A stretch of DNA of 64,000 nucleotides from Caecitellus pseudoparvulus (GCA_965644315.1 CBFFRQ010000069.1:744001-808000), one strand, 5' to 3'; positions 1-11,321 are shown, numbered from the stretch's first letter. Made by a program: numbers and translations. The notes: generated from the letters alone by a model not told the origin.

Positions 1-3000
1 CTCGCCCCCCGTCGTCGCCAGGGTGGGCACGGCGCCGGCAGTGGCGCCCAGGGCAGGGGACGCCGGCGGCACCAGGGCCACGCTCATGGCCGACCGCATG
101 AGGCCTCGGTACCCCTCCTCCAGCAACCAGGCATCCCCCAGCAGGGACCCCACCGCGTCGCTGACCATGCCCTGCGTGTCCCCCGACAGCAGGCGCCACA
201 CGGCCGTGTAGGCGCGGAAGCACTCACACAGAGTCATGGACACCTCCTCCAGGTCCCCCGGCAGGGCGCCGCGCCAGGGCTCGGAGGCCTGGATGGCGGC
301 ATCCCGCGCAGCCGCCGCCGCCTGCCGCGTGGCCGCCTCGATGGCGGGGTCCACCGCCGCCCCCGCGGATGCCAGGGACGCCAGGAGCTCCCCCTCCGCC
401 GCCTGGCCGGCCTGGGACGCCGCGACACAGCGCTGCGTCAGCTCCAGCAAGCGGTCCAGGATGTCGCCGTCGCGCAGGGAGGGCGCCGCCGCCGGCACGG
501 CGCGCATGAGGCCCCGCAGCAGCGCCACGAGCACCTCCCGTGGCCCCCGCTCCACGCGGGTCTTCACTTCGGCGTTCAGGGCCTTGAGCACGGCGTCACG
601 GGCCGTGCCCTCTGCGCCGGCGTCAGTGCCAGGCAGGCTGGGCGGCGTCCAGGCTTCCCCCGAGATGGCCATGTAGGTGGCGGTGAGTGCCACCGCCCCA
701 CTGCGCGCCACGGCGTCGTCCTTGTCCTCCACCAGGCGGATGAGGAGGGGCAGGACGGAGGCGCGCAGCAGGGTGGGCGGCACCTCCGACGCGATGCCCT
801 TCACCACCCGCCCAACACACTTGCGCACGGCGGGGGTGGGGTTGGTGCTCACACGGGTGAGGTGGGACAGGATGGGCCCCACCACCCGCGCACCCCCCGC
901 GGCGCCACACTGCAGCAGGGCCGCCTCCAGTGCCGGCACCTGCCGCTCGCTCCAGCCCCCCGACGTGTTCCCGATGGACACCAGCAGCTGGCGCAGGGCG
1001 TGGGACAGGCACACGCGGGGCAGGCAGGGCACGGACAGGACGCCGCCGCCCAGCACTGGCAGCAGGGCGGGCGCCAGCGCCACGCCGGGCGCCAGCAGCA
1101 CGGGCGCCTCCCCTGCCGAGCTGGGTGTGGGACGGCCCCCCCCCGTGGCGTCCCCCCCACACACCCACGCCACCTCCGGCACGAAGGACAGCCAGGCAAA
1201 GGCCTCGCCAGGCGGCACGACGATGCTGCCGGCGGCATCCCCACGGGGGAAGTCAGAGGCGGACACGCCAGACGAGGGGACACGGGCGCCGGCGCCGGTG
1301 TCCCCCCGCCCTCCCCCAGCAGCAGTGCCGTGACGGCCGAGGCACCGCCCTCCCCCACATCCTCGCCCAGACACACCAGGGCCAGGAGTGGCGACTTGAA
1401 GTACAGAGCAGGCACCTGCATCAACCGCTCCTCCTCCGGCAGCCACTGCAGGCCCAGGGCACGCATGAGCAGGGGGAAGGCGAACCACCCCGCGAACCCG
1501 CCGCCGAAGGTGCAGCAGAGGCCCCGCAGCAGGGCCGTGTACGCTGCCTGCGCCCGGCTCGCCACCTTGCTGTCGGTGGGCGTGCCCGCGGCAGCCTGCA
1601 GTACCTCGGGCAGGCCCTGCCGCACTAGCCACCGCAGGCCATCCCAACCCACTCGCACTTGGTGGGGGGTCACCGTGTCCCACTGCCCCCCCTCCTCGCC
1701 CCCCTTCCACACCTCCACCACTGCCGCCTGCTTCAGCAGGGCGTCCAGGACGCCGAAGCGCTGCACCAGCGCGTCACTGTCCACGGATGGCTCACCCGGG
1801 CGCAGCACGGGCGCAGCACTCTCAGCGCCTTCCCCTGGCACAGCGCCTCGCAGCCGCAGCTGGCCATCGGAGGCGCCCTCCCCCACAGCGCTGACACTGG
1901 CGCCCTCCGCCAGCAGCAGCAGGCGCAGGCGGGGCAGGGCGAAGCACAGTGCGGCACACATGAGCTCTGTGCGTGTGGCGGTGGCAGGGGTGACGGTGCG
2001 GGGGGTGGGCCCACGCCCCGCCCCGTGACTCATGCGGGAGGAGCCGCCCCCGAAGGACGCCGCACGTCCCCGCCCCGTGGAGGCGCCCCCGACACGGGAG
2101 GGCGTGGACCCGCCCCCCGCCGTGCCTTCGCCATCCACACCCTCCTCCTCCTCGTCCTCCTCCTCATCTTCCTCCTCGCCAAAGCCTGTGGCCGCCTCCT
2201 GGCCACCACACGCCAGGTCCAGCGCCTGCGGCAGTAGCTTGGACCACAGCATGCCGGCGGCATGGGCCCAGTCCACGAGCGCCGGCAGCAGCACCTGCGC
2301 CGCAATGTTCCACGGCGTCGCCTCGTCGTCCGGCGGCGCGCTGGAGCTGGGGTCCAGGGACAGCAGTGTGTGGGGGACACGCCCCCCTGCCGCCAGCGTC
2401 TGCGCGGCGCCGGGGTCCCCCCAGCTGACCCCCTGCGAGGCGGCGAAGGCCACGCCTGCTGCCAGGCACTCGGCAGGGGGGGTGTCGGCCGGCGGTGCCA
2501 GGAGCAAATGCCAGGCAACTTCTTCCACTTCGGCGAACTGCCGGCGCGCCGTGCCGTCCAGGGTGCCGCCCACCGCCCGCGCGGACAGCGTGCAGGCTGC
2601 CGCCGCGGCGCCAAACGCCACCGCCCCCCGCACGAGGGGCGCCTCGTCCTGCGCCAGACTCGGCATCTGGGCCAGGGCGGTGTCCAGTGCGGTCTGCGGC
2701 AGGTGTGGCACGAGGGCGCCCAGGCCCAGCGCCGCCAGGGCCCGCCGCTCGGGGACGTGGGAGGACACCAGGGACAGCAGGGGCGGCAGGAGCTCGTCTG
2801 CCACCCTGCTCTGGCCTGCCGGCCCCCCACCCCCCCCTTCACCCCCCTCCAGCCGGTCAGAGGCCAGGTGCTCCGCCACCCGCCGCACAGCAGCCAGGGT
2901 ATCCCGACGCTCTGGCGAGGAAGGCCGCTTGGACAGGGACAGTAGGGACGTGAACAGCTCCCGTCGCGCCTGGGGCGAAGTGTGTGTCATGGTGGCGGCA

Positions 3001-4206
3001 GCCAGCACCGGCGCCAGCTGCCGCCGGTGCTTCGCGCCCAGGGCGCGGCTGAGTGGGCCCACCCCCGCCATCACCGCCCGCAGCAAGGCGCCGTTGTCCA
3101 CGGCAGCGGTGTCCAGGACCCACTCCCCCGCGGGCTGTGGCGTGGGAGCCTCCGCCTCTGCCGCCGCTGCACCGTCCCCCGCCCCCGGGCGCACGGCAGC
3201 CGCCTCTGCAGCCGCCTTGGCCCGTCGCTCGGCTGCCACTGCCCGGGCCTCGGCCGCTGCAGCTGCCGCCACCGCCTCCTCCAGCTCCTGCCGCGTGGCG
3301 GCGAGGGCTCTCGCGTTGGCTGCCGCCTCAGCCGCCGCCGCCTGCACCTTGGCCAGGGGGCGTGCCTGCTGCCGGAACAGTGCCACGAGGGACAGCTGGG
3401 CCGGCACGTCGCGGTCCATGCCCCCTCGCTCCCCTGCCTCCCCCTCGAACGTCACGCTGGTCAGGCGGAAGCCCTCCTGCGACAGGTACGCCTGGATGAG
3501 GCCCCGCAGCGTCGCAGCTTCGGAGGCTGTGAGGGGCGCCACGTCAGGGGCCGCCTCCCCCTGGCCCTGCCCTGGCGAACCCTCCTCCTCCGAGGCAGCG
3601 CCGTCGCCGCCGCCCTGGGTGCTGCCCCTGCGAGCCGCCTCCAGCTCTGCCCGCAGGCCCGCCTGGGCGGACCGTGCAGCTGCCGCGGTGTTCAGGGCAT
3701 CGGCCAGGCGGGCCTCAAGGCGCGCCTTGTCTGCCACAGCCCCCCGCAGGCGGTACTCCAGCAGGCTGATGCGCTGGGAGCGCTCCTCCAGACCAGACAC
3801 CAGGCTGTCCCCGGCCAGGAAGGGCGAGGGCACGGAGGAGACGGGGGTGGGCGCCACCTGGTCCGGTGGCCCGGCGCTCTGCTGCATGGCGCTCGCAGCT
3901 CGCTCCAGCGCCGCCTCGGAGGAGAAGACGTCATTCAGAGCTGTCACGGTGTGGGCACCAGAGCTGGACTCCAGCAGCTCCTGGTGCAGCTCCAGCGCCG
4001 TGAGCAGGAACCGGTTGCGCAGCAAGAAGTCCGCCACGTTGGCAGCTTCCTCCCCCGAGTACGCTTGCTGCAAGGTGCGCCAGCGGAGGGATGTGCAGGC
4101 GCTCCTGCGAGGCAGACGCCAGGCCGGCACTCACACTACTCCAGTCCACTGACCCTGGCCCATCCCCGAACAGTGCGTCAATCTGGGCGCCGTGAGAGCC
4201 CTCCAT
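1..4206 (-). CDS. RELCH-like protein (LisH, coiled coil, HEAT repeats), C-terminus beyond window edge
   Basis: Model with three exons on the minus strand: 4154-4206, 1267-4104, and 1-1225 (open at the edge), giving about 1,372 residues in the window. The first intron (49 bases) starts GTCAGT. The second (41 bases, 1226-1266) starts GTGTCC and contains CTGAC, a possible branch point. Both are needed to keep phase. An N-terminal LisH motif follows the exon 1 junction (NVADFLLRNRFLLTALELHQ). A second LisH-like segment lies near residue 220 (LRGLIQAYLSQEGFRLTSVT). An Ala/Glu-rich coiled coil follows, then alpha-solenoid HEAT-like repeats to the edge. This order is that of RELCH/KIAA1468, which in animals links Rab11 recycling endosomes to the trans-Golgi for cholesterol transfer; that role is inferred only. 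An acidic Glu/Asp run is encoded near 2140-2180. The human protein is 1,216 residues, so this one is longer. Confidence 0.75.
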
Positions 4207-4530
4207 AACCCTGGCGTGGTAGCGTTTCGGGCAGTGAAACGCTGAGCCACCTCCCCTCTCGCCTCTCTACACGGCCACGTGCGCAGAAAGGGAGCCGACA
4301 CTGCAGTGTCTGGTAAAGTGCGGCGATTCGCGGCCCTGTGCACACGGTGCACCTCGGGGTAGAATGAATTTTGTCCCGACCAACTGGCACGCCGTGCGCA
4401 CCGGAGCTGCAGAGCTGCGCACGCCGCCACATTCAGGCCACCTGACGACACACCGGGCGACTGCTGCCTCACACACCCGCTGTTGCTGTGACAGTGTTGT
4501 GAGACCCTGCCTTCTGCACAGTAAGCAACC
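4207..4530. other. Divergent intergenic region between the RELCH-like and ERdj3-like genes
   Basis: This 324-base stretch separates two divergently transcribed start codons and probably holds both promoters. No TATA box or gene-sized reading frame stands out. The only clear structure is the inverted repeat at about 4218-4252, listed separately. Confidence 0.5.
4218..4252. repeat. Inverted repeat / stem-loop just upstream of the RELCH-like start
   Basis: The arms AGCGTTTC and GAAACGCT pair perfectly over 8 bases around a 7-base loop (GGGCAGT). Flanking GTGG and CCAC extend the stem after a small bulge. It lies about 12 bases upstream of the minus-strand ATG at 4206, so it would fall in the 5' UTR or core promoter of that gene. 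Function unknown. Confidence 0.5.
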
Positions 4531-5858
4531 ATGAAGGGACTGCGCCTCGTGCTGTGCCTGGCAGTGGCTGCGCTGGCTGTGGCCATGGGCGAGGAGGACC
4601 TGTACGAAGGTGAGGGCTATTTCCCCCTGCGCCTGCAGGGGGGGCGACACTGCACGAGCGCCCTGTCCTCCTTGTGAAGTTTTGGGCGTCGCCCAGGACG
4701 CGCCCGCCAGCAAGATCAAGCGGGCGTACCGAAAGTTGAGCCTGAAGTACCACCCAGGTGAGGCGCTGCGTCAGAGCCGAGAGAACAGCGGCGCTGAGCC
4801 CCCCTCTCATGACTGCAACCCGCCTTGCTTGTGGTGCAGATAAGAACCCTGGGGATGAAGAGGCTGAGCGCAAGTTCCAGCAGGTGGCGCATGCGTACAA
4901 CGTGCGTCCGCCTCACCATGCAGTGGGAGGCTACACGTGTTGGCAAATTCCGCACCCCGCCGCCGCCACGCCCCGCCGCCACAGATCCTCTCTGACGAAG
5001 ACAAGCGCATCCTGTACGACACTGGGGGTGAAGATGCTGTTGCCGAGGCAGACAAGCAGGAGAATGCGCCAGCCAGCCCCTTCGGTGCGTGATCCCGTGC
5101 AGCGGACGCCGGCGACACTGCTGCACGACGCCTGGCGCTGGGTGCTGCTCGCAGACATGTTCTTCGGCGGGGGGGGGCAGCGACGCAACCAGAAGAAGGG
5201 GCAGGACATCCAAGCCGAGGTGGGCGTGACGCTGGAGGACATGTACAACGGGGGGGAGGTGTCTGCCCGCATCAGCCGCAACGTTGTGTGCCGGGGCTGT
5301 GCCAAAAAGCCTGGCTCGAAGAAGTGCCGCGGGTGTGGGCAGTGCCCCCCTGAGATCCGCATGGTCACGCGGCAGATGGCGCCGGGCTTCAACGTGCAGA
5401 TGCAGGAGGAAGTGCCCAGCAAGGAGAAGTGCAAGAACGAAGCCACGACGCTGACGGCGACGGTGGAGAAGGGCATGCCGCACGGCGAGCAGATCAAGTT
5501 CGAGCGCATGTCAGAGCAGCGCCCCGGCATGATCCCCGGCGACGTCATCTTCGTGCTGAAGCAGCGGGACCACGCGCTCTTCCGCCGGGACGGCAATGAC
5601 CTGCACGTGGACATGCACATCTCCCTGAAGGAGGCCCTGGTGGGCTTCACCAAGACCGTCAAGCAGCTGGATGGCCGGGAGGTGGTGGTGGAGTCCACCG
5701 GTGTTACGCGGCCGCACCAGGTGCGCACCATTCGGGGCGAGGGCATGCCCATCCACAACTTCCCCTCCCAGGCAGGGGACATGCACGTCAAGTTCTACGT
5801 GGACTTCCCAGCCCAGCTCAGCCCTGACCAGGTGGACAAGGTCAAGGAACTCTTCTAG
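4531..5858 (+). CDS. DNAJB11: ER-lumenal DnaJ co-chaperone, ERdj3/DNAJB11-like
   Basis: Five exons: 4531-4609, 4680-4757, 4840-4901, 4985-5084 and 5155-5858, giving 340 residues with all phases consistent. It starts with a signal peptide (MKGLRLVLCLAVAALAVAMG) followed at once by a J domain (DLYEVLGV...). The HPD motif is split across the exon 2/3 junction (YHP then DKNP). A short G/F-type stretch follows (MFFGGGGQRRNQKKGQ), then a type-I-like substrate-binding region with a reduced cysteine insert (CRGCAKKPGSKKCRGCGQ) and C-terminal domains. ERdj3 stimulates the ATPase of BiP and holds unfolded clients in the ER lumen. There is no C-terminal K/HDEL, which also holds for animal ERdj3. The ATG opens the signal peptide directly. 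Confidence 0.92.
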
Positions 5859-6083
5859 GGGGCTCACTTCGCCGCCCCCCAATGCACTCCGTAGATAGGC
5901 CGGCACTCCCGCAGCTGCTGCGATAAGCGGCGGCAGCCACATCACACACCACTCGTCCCCTGCCAGTCCAACAGCAGGGCGCGTCGCCAAGGCGTGCCTT
6001 GACGCAGGCAGCCCGCAGGGCGAGGGCTGCGTGCACACAGGCGCAGGGCGCTCCGTCAAGACCAGCAGACACAGCCGGGCACC
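5859..6083. other. Short tandem intergenic region before CDC73
   Basis: These 225 bases lie between the ERdj3-like stop and the CDC73 start on the same strand. No gene, RNA or strong promoter element was recognised. It must hold the 3' UTR of the first gene and the promoter of the second. Confidence 0.4.
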
Positions 6084-7344
6084 ATGCAGGCGCTGCAAGC
6101 TCTGCGCGAGAGCATTGTGGGCGGGCTGACGGTGAAGGAGGATGGGGACAAGCTCATTATCGGCGGGAAGCCCTATGGCAAGAAAACCCCGGTGCCCCTC
6201 AAGTCAAAGCTGCCAGTCACGCTGGGCGGACTTTGGCTGGTGGCAACCCACCCAAGCGCGTCCCACGCTGAGTTGAGGGCCTTAAGAGAGCAGCACGACG
6301 TTGGACGTTTGCCCGTTGTAACTGTCAGGAAAGATGTCGTGGCGTACCTGAAAGGCCAGTCCTCTGGAGAAGGCATCCTGCGAGCGGCAGTGTACGTGAT
6401 GAAACGCGAGTGGCACGCCCGCTCAGGGCGCCCACCCCAACACGCTGCCCCTCTCACACAGACAAGCAGACACATCAAGCGCACCAGTCTCTGCTGCAGC
6501 TGCAGCGGCAGGTGCAGGTTCCGGCGCCGCCGCGTCCCGCAGTGCCGTCGTGACACCCTTGGCCGAGCCTGACGCCGGGGCGGCGCCTGGTCCTGTGGGC
6601 TGGCACCCCCTCGCAGAGTCCATGGCCGTGGAGGTGCCCGTGCGCACGCGTGAGACGACCATGTGTGCGCCAGTGAACATCCGCCGCCAGTTGGAGGGCG
6701 TCCTGCGAGAGCTCGCGGACGGCGCTGGGGAGGGCAAGGGCACCAAGCGGGGCTTGTCGGGGGCGGCAGCCGCCAGCGACGCCAAGCGCTCCAAGAAGGT
6801 TGCATTCCTGGGCACGCCCATCATCATCGTGCCGGCCTTGGCCTCTTCCCTCATCAACATGCACAATGTGCGGCAGTTCCTGGAGGAGGGGCGGTACGTG
6901 TCCCCACAGCAGGCGCAGGCGGAGGCCGTCGCAGCCGGCGGTACCGGCGAAAAGCCCTCCATGCTCACCGTGCAGCACAAGGACTCCCGGGGGGTGCTGT
7001 GCGAGTACAAAGTCGTGGACAACCCGTGCAAGCTGGGGCGCGCAGGCTGGCTGCGTGTGGCGGCCGTGTTCGTGCTGGGGCCCAAGTGGCAGTTCACGGG
7101 GTGGAACTGGGCCCGCCCCGAGCGGGGTGACATGTCACCGCCCGAGATCTTCCGGCGGTGCCTGGCCTGCCACCTGCACTTCGTGGACGACCCCTACCAC
7201 GAGAACATCCCCAAGTGGTCCCTGCGCCTGCTGAACCTGGACCGTGCCCGCCGCCACATGGACGCCGTCACCGCCGGCAAGTTCTGGCGGGACCTGGATG
7301 AGTTCCTGCAAGCCAAGAAACCTGGCCTCCTCGCGCCGTCCTGA
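6084..7344 (+). CDS. CDC73: CDC73/parafibromin, Paf1 transcription-elongation complex subunit
   Basis: Two exons, 6084-6391 and 6462-7344, with a 70-base GTACGT...CAG intron, giving 396 residues. The N-terminal part (LRESIVGGLTVKEDGDKLII and RLPVVTVRKDVVAYLKGQ) matches the parafibromin N-terminal region. The C-terminal 190 residues form the Ras-like Cdc73 C-terminal domain, seen in TPIIIVPALASSLINMHNVR, VVDNPCKLGRAGWLRVAAVF and GPKWQFTGWNW. The Paf1 complex rides on RNA polymerase II and promotes H2B ubiquitination and H3K4/H3K36 methylation. Human CDC73 has 531 residues; here the linker between the two domains is short and Ala-rich, and part of the conserved N-terminal block is missing. It ends 46 bases from the converging transporter gene. 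Confidence 0.9.
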
Positions 7345-7352
7345 GCGGCACC

Positions 7353-7371
7353 CTGCTGCTGCTGCTGCTGC
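7353..7371 (+). repeat. Short CTG microsatellite between convergent genes
   Basis: A run of about five CTG units lies just after the CDC73 stop, inside the 46-base gap to the convergent transporter gene. It would be in the CDC73 3' UTR. Confidence 0.6.
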
Positions 7372-7390
7372 AATGCACCGTGTGGGCTGC

Positions 7391-8995
7391 TCACACAGGG
7401 TTCACGGACTGAGCGGGCGGCTGCAGGGGCAGCTTGGCAGCGCCCCCTCCCGTGGCGTCCAGGAGAGGCATGTGCTCAGGGCGCTGAGCAGGAGGCGCTG
7501 ACGATGGCGGGGGGGGAGGGCACACGCACACCGTGCACAGCGCCAGCACGCCCAGCGCCACGAGGCCCCCATACAGCGCCAGCAAGAAGGCAACGGAAGT
7601 CACCCCTTCGCAGGCGCTGGCATCTGTGTCCTGGCCGGCCAGGCTGGCCAGGTGCCACGTGCAGGGGATGCTGGTGTGTTTGGCGATGGAGAGGATGCCC
7701 ACCGCTGCCCCCGTGCCCAGCAGCTGGCTCAGCACCATGCAGGTGTTGGTGAGGCCAGCCAGGGTGGCGTGCTGCTCCGCCAGCGGTGACTGCCCCACGC
7801 CTATCTGCAGCAAGGGGAAGGCGTTGGTGCACAGCGCCGCAGGCAGCAGCCCCAGGAGGGCAGCTAGCACCAGGCTGCCCCACAGCGACTGCAGTGGGCC
7901 CACCGCCGTGCCGATGGCCACTGCGGCACCCACCACCACCGCCAGCACCAGCATGGAGCGGCGCCCCACCCAGGCGTTGACGGCAGGCAAGGCCACCCCC
8001 CAGCCCATGCTGGCCAGGGCAGTGACCGCCATGCCCGCCGCTCCCCACTGCACGGACACTGTGCCGCCCCCCGGGAACACGGCAGTGGACACCCACGCCG
8101 TCCAGTAAAAGGAGAGGGAGTTGTGCAGGAGCCAGCCCAGAAATGTGAGGCACATGACCCACTGCGCTCTGCGTGGCAGGGCGAACAGGGGGCCCACCTC
8201 TTCCCACAGCGCCTCCTGGCAGGTGGAGGCCGTCGCAGCGCCCGAGCGTTTCCAAGAGCAGGCCCACGACTGCCCCGAGGTCGCGCAGGCGATGGCCACC
8301 AGCACTGTGTTGGCCACCACGGCGGCAACAATGCACCCCTGCAGCTGCGTCGCGCCGGGCCAGGCGCCCTCCCAGGGAATGGCTGCGAAGCCCAGCCCGG
8401 CGATGCGCCCCACATCCAGCATGAAGGACACCAGCGCGTGGCCCTTGCTCTGCACTTCCTTCGCTGTGGCAGGGCTGCTGATGGCGCGCACCTTGGCCAG
8501 CATGATTGCCTGGGTGGGTGCCCCCATGACGTCGTGCGCCAGATCTGCGGCGCCGTACCCCACCAGCACTAGCCCCAGCAGCGCTGCTGGGTTCCCTTCG
8601 ACCAGCTGCGCCAGGGCCAGCATGACCAGGCCCACCACAGACATGACTTGCAGCCCCAACACAAACACCAGCATGGATGTTGATCTGTCCATCATCACGC
8701 CACACCCTGCAAGGCGCCAGGGGGGGGGCAGCGGGCTGCACGCGTTGCTCGCGAGCAGCGTCAAATTCCGCAACTCACCAGCATTCACAAACAGCCCCAC
8801 GCTGGGGTTCACCACCCACACCAGGCTAGCCAAGCTTGCGCTCACGCCGTGTTTCAGCAAAAATGGTATGAGAAGAGCCTCCCCCACAGACCAGCCAATG
8901 CTGGTCACAGTCCCTAAACATGCTGGGCCCAGCAGTGGCCGAAGCACAGTTTTCCAGTCTGACCTGCTGCTCGCAGGGTGGGCCCCAGCGAGCAT
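7391..8995 (-). CDS. Major facilitator transporter, SLC45 / sucrose-proton symporter (GPH) type
   Basis: Exons 8779-8995 and 7391-8706, giving 510 residues. The 72-base intron (8707-8778, GTGAGT...CAG) is in frame and stop-free, but would insert 24 charged/proline residues into a membrane helix loop. Removing it restores NPSVGLFVNAGCGVMMDRS, matching the N-P-x-x-G...D-R loop after helix 2 of SLC45/SUT carriers. About 11-12 hydrophobic segments follow, with a long hydrophilic central loop and an acidic-poor cytosolic tail. Family members move sucrose or other sugars with protons, or act at melanosome/vacuole membranes; the substrate here is unknown. The first ATG is at 8995; upstream codons in frame lack another ATG, so a short 5' exon is possible. 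Confidence 0.78.
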   Translation of the reverse strand: MLAGAHPASSRSDWKTVLRPLLGPACLGTVTSIGWSVGEALLIPFLLKHGVSASLASLVWVVNPSVGLFVNAGELRNLTLLASNACSPLPPPWRLAGCGVMMDRSTSMLVFVLGLQVMSVVGLVMLALAQLVEGNPAALLGLVLVGYGAADLAHDVMGAPTQAIMLAKVRAISSPATAKEVQSKGHALVSFMLDVGRIAGLGFAAIPWEGAWPGATQLQGCIVAAVVANTVLVAIACATSGQSWACSWKRSGAATASTCQEALWEEVGPLFALPRRAQWVMCLTFLGWLLHNSLSFYWTAWVSTAVFPGGGTVSVQWGAAGMAVTALASMGWGVALPAVNAWVGRRSMLVLAVVVGAAVAIGTAVGPLQSLWGSLVLAALLGLLPAALCTNAFPLLQIGVGQSPLAEQHATLAGLTNTCMVLSQLLGTGAAVGILSIAKHTSIPCTWHLASLAGQDTDASACEGVTSVAFLLALYGGLVALGVLALCTVCVCPPPPPSSAPPAQRPEHMPLLDATGGGAAKLPLQPPAQSVNPV

Positions 8996-9256
8996 CCTGC
9001 TGGGGGCGAAGTTAAAGGCGGCCGTCAGAGCGTGCAAGAGGCGACTACAGGGTGTTGGGGTGGTCTGTTTTGCGTATTTCTTGGCTCTGGGCTGTGTACT
9101 TCAAGAGCAGAAGAATTCACGCGTTGACGAGGAGATGTACGCTGAATTTATGCAGTTTTCCGAGCGTGTGTGGTTTCTGCGCTGTGCAGTTTTCCCTGTC
9201 GCTTCTTGTAGGGCTTAGCAGGGGTTCTAGCAACGGGAACAGCCGGTTTGCATTGC

Positions 9257-11321
9257 TCAAACCAGCCTGCTTGTAGCCGCCGCCAGCTGGCTTGCCAGCC
9301 ACGAGTTGACAGCTGCCTGCGTCTCTGCGTCTGACAAGCCGCCGAAGGATGAAGAGTTGCAAGGGCTCGCCAGGCTAGCTTTGGACGCGGCATGGGTAAT
9401 CAGCATGTTAAGGGTGCCATGCACAGCGTCTTGCAGCATCTCGTGCTGGTTCGTAGCTGGGCTGCGGGATGCCTGAGCAGTGTGAGAGTCACCGCCAAGG
9501 AGCTCTGGCTCCGGCGCCGGGTCTCGCTTGGAGGCTGGGAAAGCCGAGAATTCAGACGCAGAGGAGTCAGGGAGGGGGCGCACCACACTTGCAATTACGG
9601 AGCTGGGCGACGCTACGCCCCCCTGCACTGCCTGGTACGCCGACCTCTGCATCTCGTCGTCATAGCGCTGCAGGCTGCGGTGGTACAGCGCCAAGTAGTC
9701 GGGCAGGCCGCCAACGTCGTGCAGACCAGGAGTTGTGGGGCGGCGGAACAAAGGTGAGTACAGTGTGGGTGCTGGGGAGAATGGCCGCACTTCTGCCGGT
9801 ACAGGCTGCAGGCTGGAGTCAGTCGCCCGCCTCCGAGCCCGAGCACGCTGGTCCACCATGTCTTGCAGCGGGCTGAGGGGGACCTGCAGCTGGGCAGAGA
9901 GAGCTTCCCGCAGCTCGCGCTTTTCCTCAGCACGGCGGCCAGCCAGTCGCTCATCTGCGCGCTTCGCGCTGCAAAAGTCAAGCAAAACGCTCGGCTCTGC
10001 AGGTGCTCCTTCTCGGGCAGCCGCGTGCAGCCCTGTCGCGTGGCGCATGGCCGGGTACAGCTCGCAGAGGTGCTCTCGAGGCACAGAGGCGGCCATGAGG
10101 TTGGAGAGCTGTGCAGAAGCGTCCTCCTTGGCCTTGCGGGGCTTCCTGTATGCGCGTGTGAGGTTCTCAGCGTATGGAGAGGGGAGGGACTTTGCCCTCG
10201 GCCGCGTGCGGTAGCCGGCAGCCAGCACCTCGAACGGGGCCACCCGCGCGAGCCTCGCCTGGTCGGAAGGCAGCAGCGTCTCCGCCTTGCTGCGCACCCT
10301 CTCCTGCCTTGCACTCTCTCGGAGGCTTGCCGCAAGAGGAGAAGTGAGCGGGGCAGCCTGCATGGGCCGCCGTCTCGCCTGCACTGGCACCCTCGGGTGT
10401 GTCAGAGGGTGCAGTTTGCGTGCGTTCTCCGCAGCCTCCTGCTTCTCCACGAGATGGTCGTCATAGTCTTGCGCCACCTTGCGCAGAGGGGACAGGAACC
10501 CTCGAAGTTTTGGGGAGGAGAGGGGTGCCTGCATGGTCGCTTTCCGTAGTGCTTGGTGTGTCGCCGAGCGGGGTCGTGCTTGGCGGGGAGGCGGTGTCCA
10601 CGCCTCCTGTGGCAGGCCTTGCTCCTCCAAGGCAGGGTTGGGGCCAGGCCACGGCGCGCTCATCACAGTACTTGCGAGGTTCCGTGCTTTTTCCTGTGCC
10701 TCCAGCGCATTCTGCAGCCGCGCGCGCCCCTCCTCCTCAAGCTGGGCTGCCACCACTGGACTGGGGGCCAGGTGGGCCAGGAGGGAGAAGGCGCTCTCCA
10801 GGCCAGGAGTGTGGCTGGCCAACTCAGGGCTACGCGCCATGCGCAAAAGCCTCGGCATGAGCCCCGCCTCGGCACACTGGGCTTTAAACCGGGCAGCTTC
10901 GCCTGGCTTCATGAGGCTCAGTGAGTCCTCCAGCCAGGAGCAAGTCACAGTGAGCTGCCGCGCGTTTCCAGGTTGGGCGAGGAGGAATCCCTCCATCCCA
11001 GACTGCCCTGCGCAGCAGGCTGCCTGAATGACAGCCCACGCCACCTTTCGAACTGAAATGCGGGTGCTGCACTGCACCACTGAGAATAGTTCATGCAGCT
11101 GGCGGCACTGCGAGGAGTGGTTGGCGTGCTGGAGGTCGGCGTTTCAAGTTATGCCCGGTGCCGGGCGTCCAACCCACCTTGTCCTCTCGGGGACCCTGCA
11201 CAATTTCTTGAACAAGTTGCTTTGCACTTTTTCTGGTTGAAGGCTCCGCAGGGGTGGAGCGGCTGACTGCCTTGCCTGCCGCCCCACCATCCGCTGCTGG
11301 CCTTCGGGGTGAAGCTTGCAT
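9257..11321 (-). CDS. Unknown protein with an alpha-helical N-terminus and a long disordered tail
   Basis: Two exons, 11178-11321 and 9257-11107, with a 70-base intron (GTGGGT...CAG), giving 664 residues. The junction is supported by continuous helix across it (SAKQLVQEIVQGPREDK then CRQLHELFSVVQCSTRI). Residues about 30-190 form amphipathic helices suggestive of an ARM/HEAT-like fold (KVAWAVIQAACCAGQSGMEG, ESAFSLLAHLAPSPVVAAQL). The remaining 450 residues are rich in Arg, Pro, Ser and Ala, look disordered, and include short helices with KAKED and RRAEEKRELREAL. No family was recognised. A flagellar or cytoskeletal role would be a guess. Confidence 0.65.

Noticed and set aside
1200-1340. Frameshift or pseudogene in the RELCH-like gene near a G run
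   Set aside because: A 41-base GT...AG intron (1226-1266) explains the frame change without invoking an error.
2032-4152. 706-codon open frame on the plus strand opposite the RELCH-like gene
   Set aside because: It is antisense to a frame with LisH and HEAT features; composition is low-complexity Ser/Ala/Arg/Pro typical of shadow frames in GC-rich DNA.
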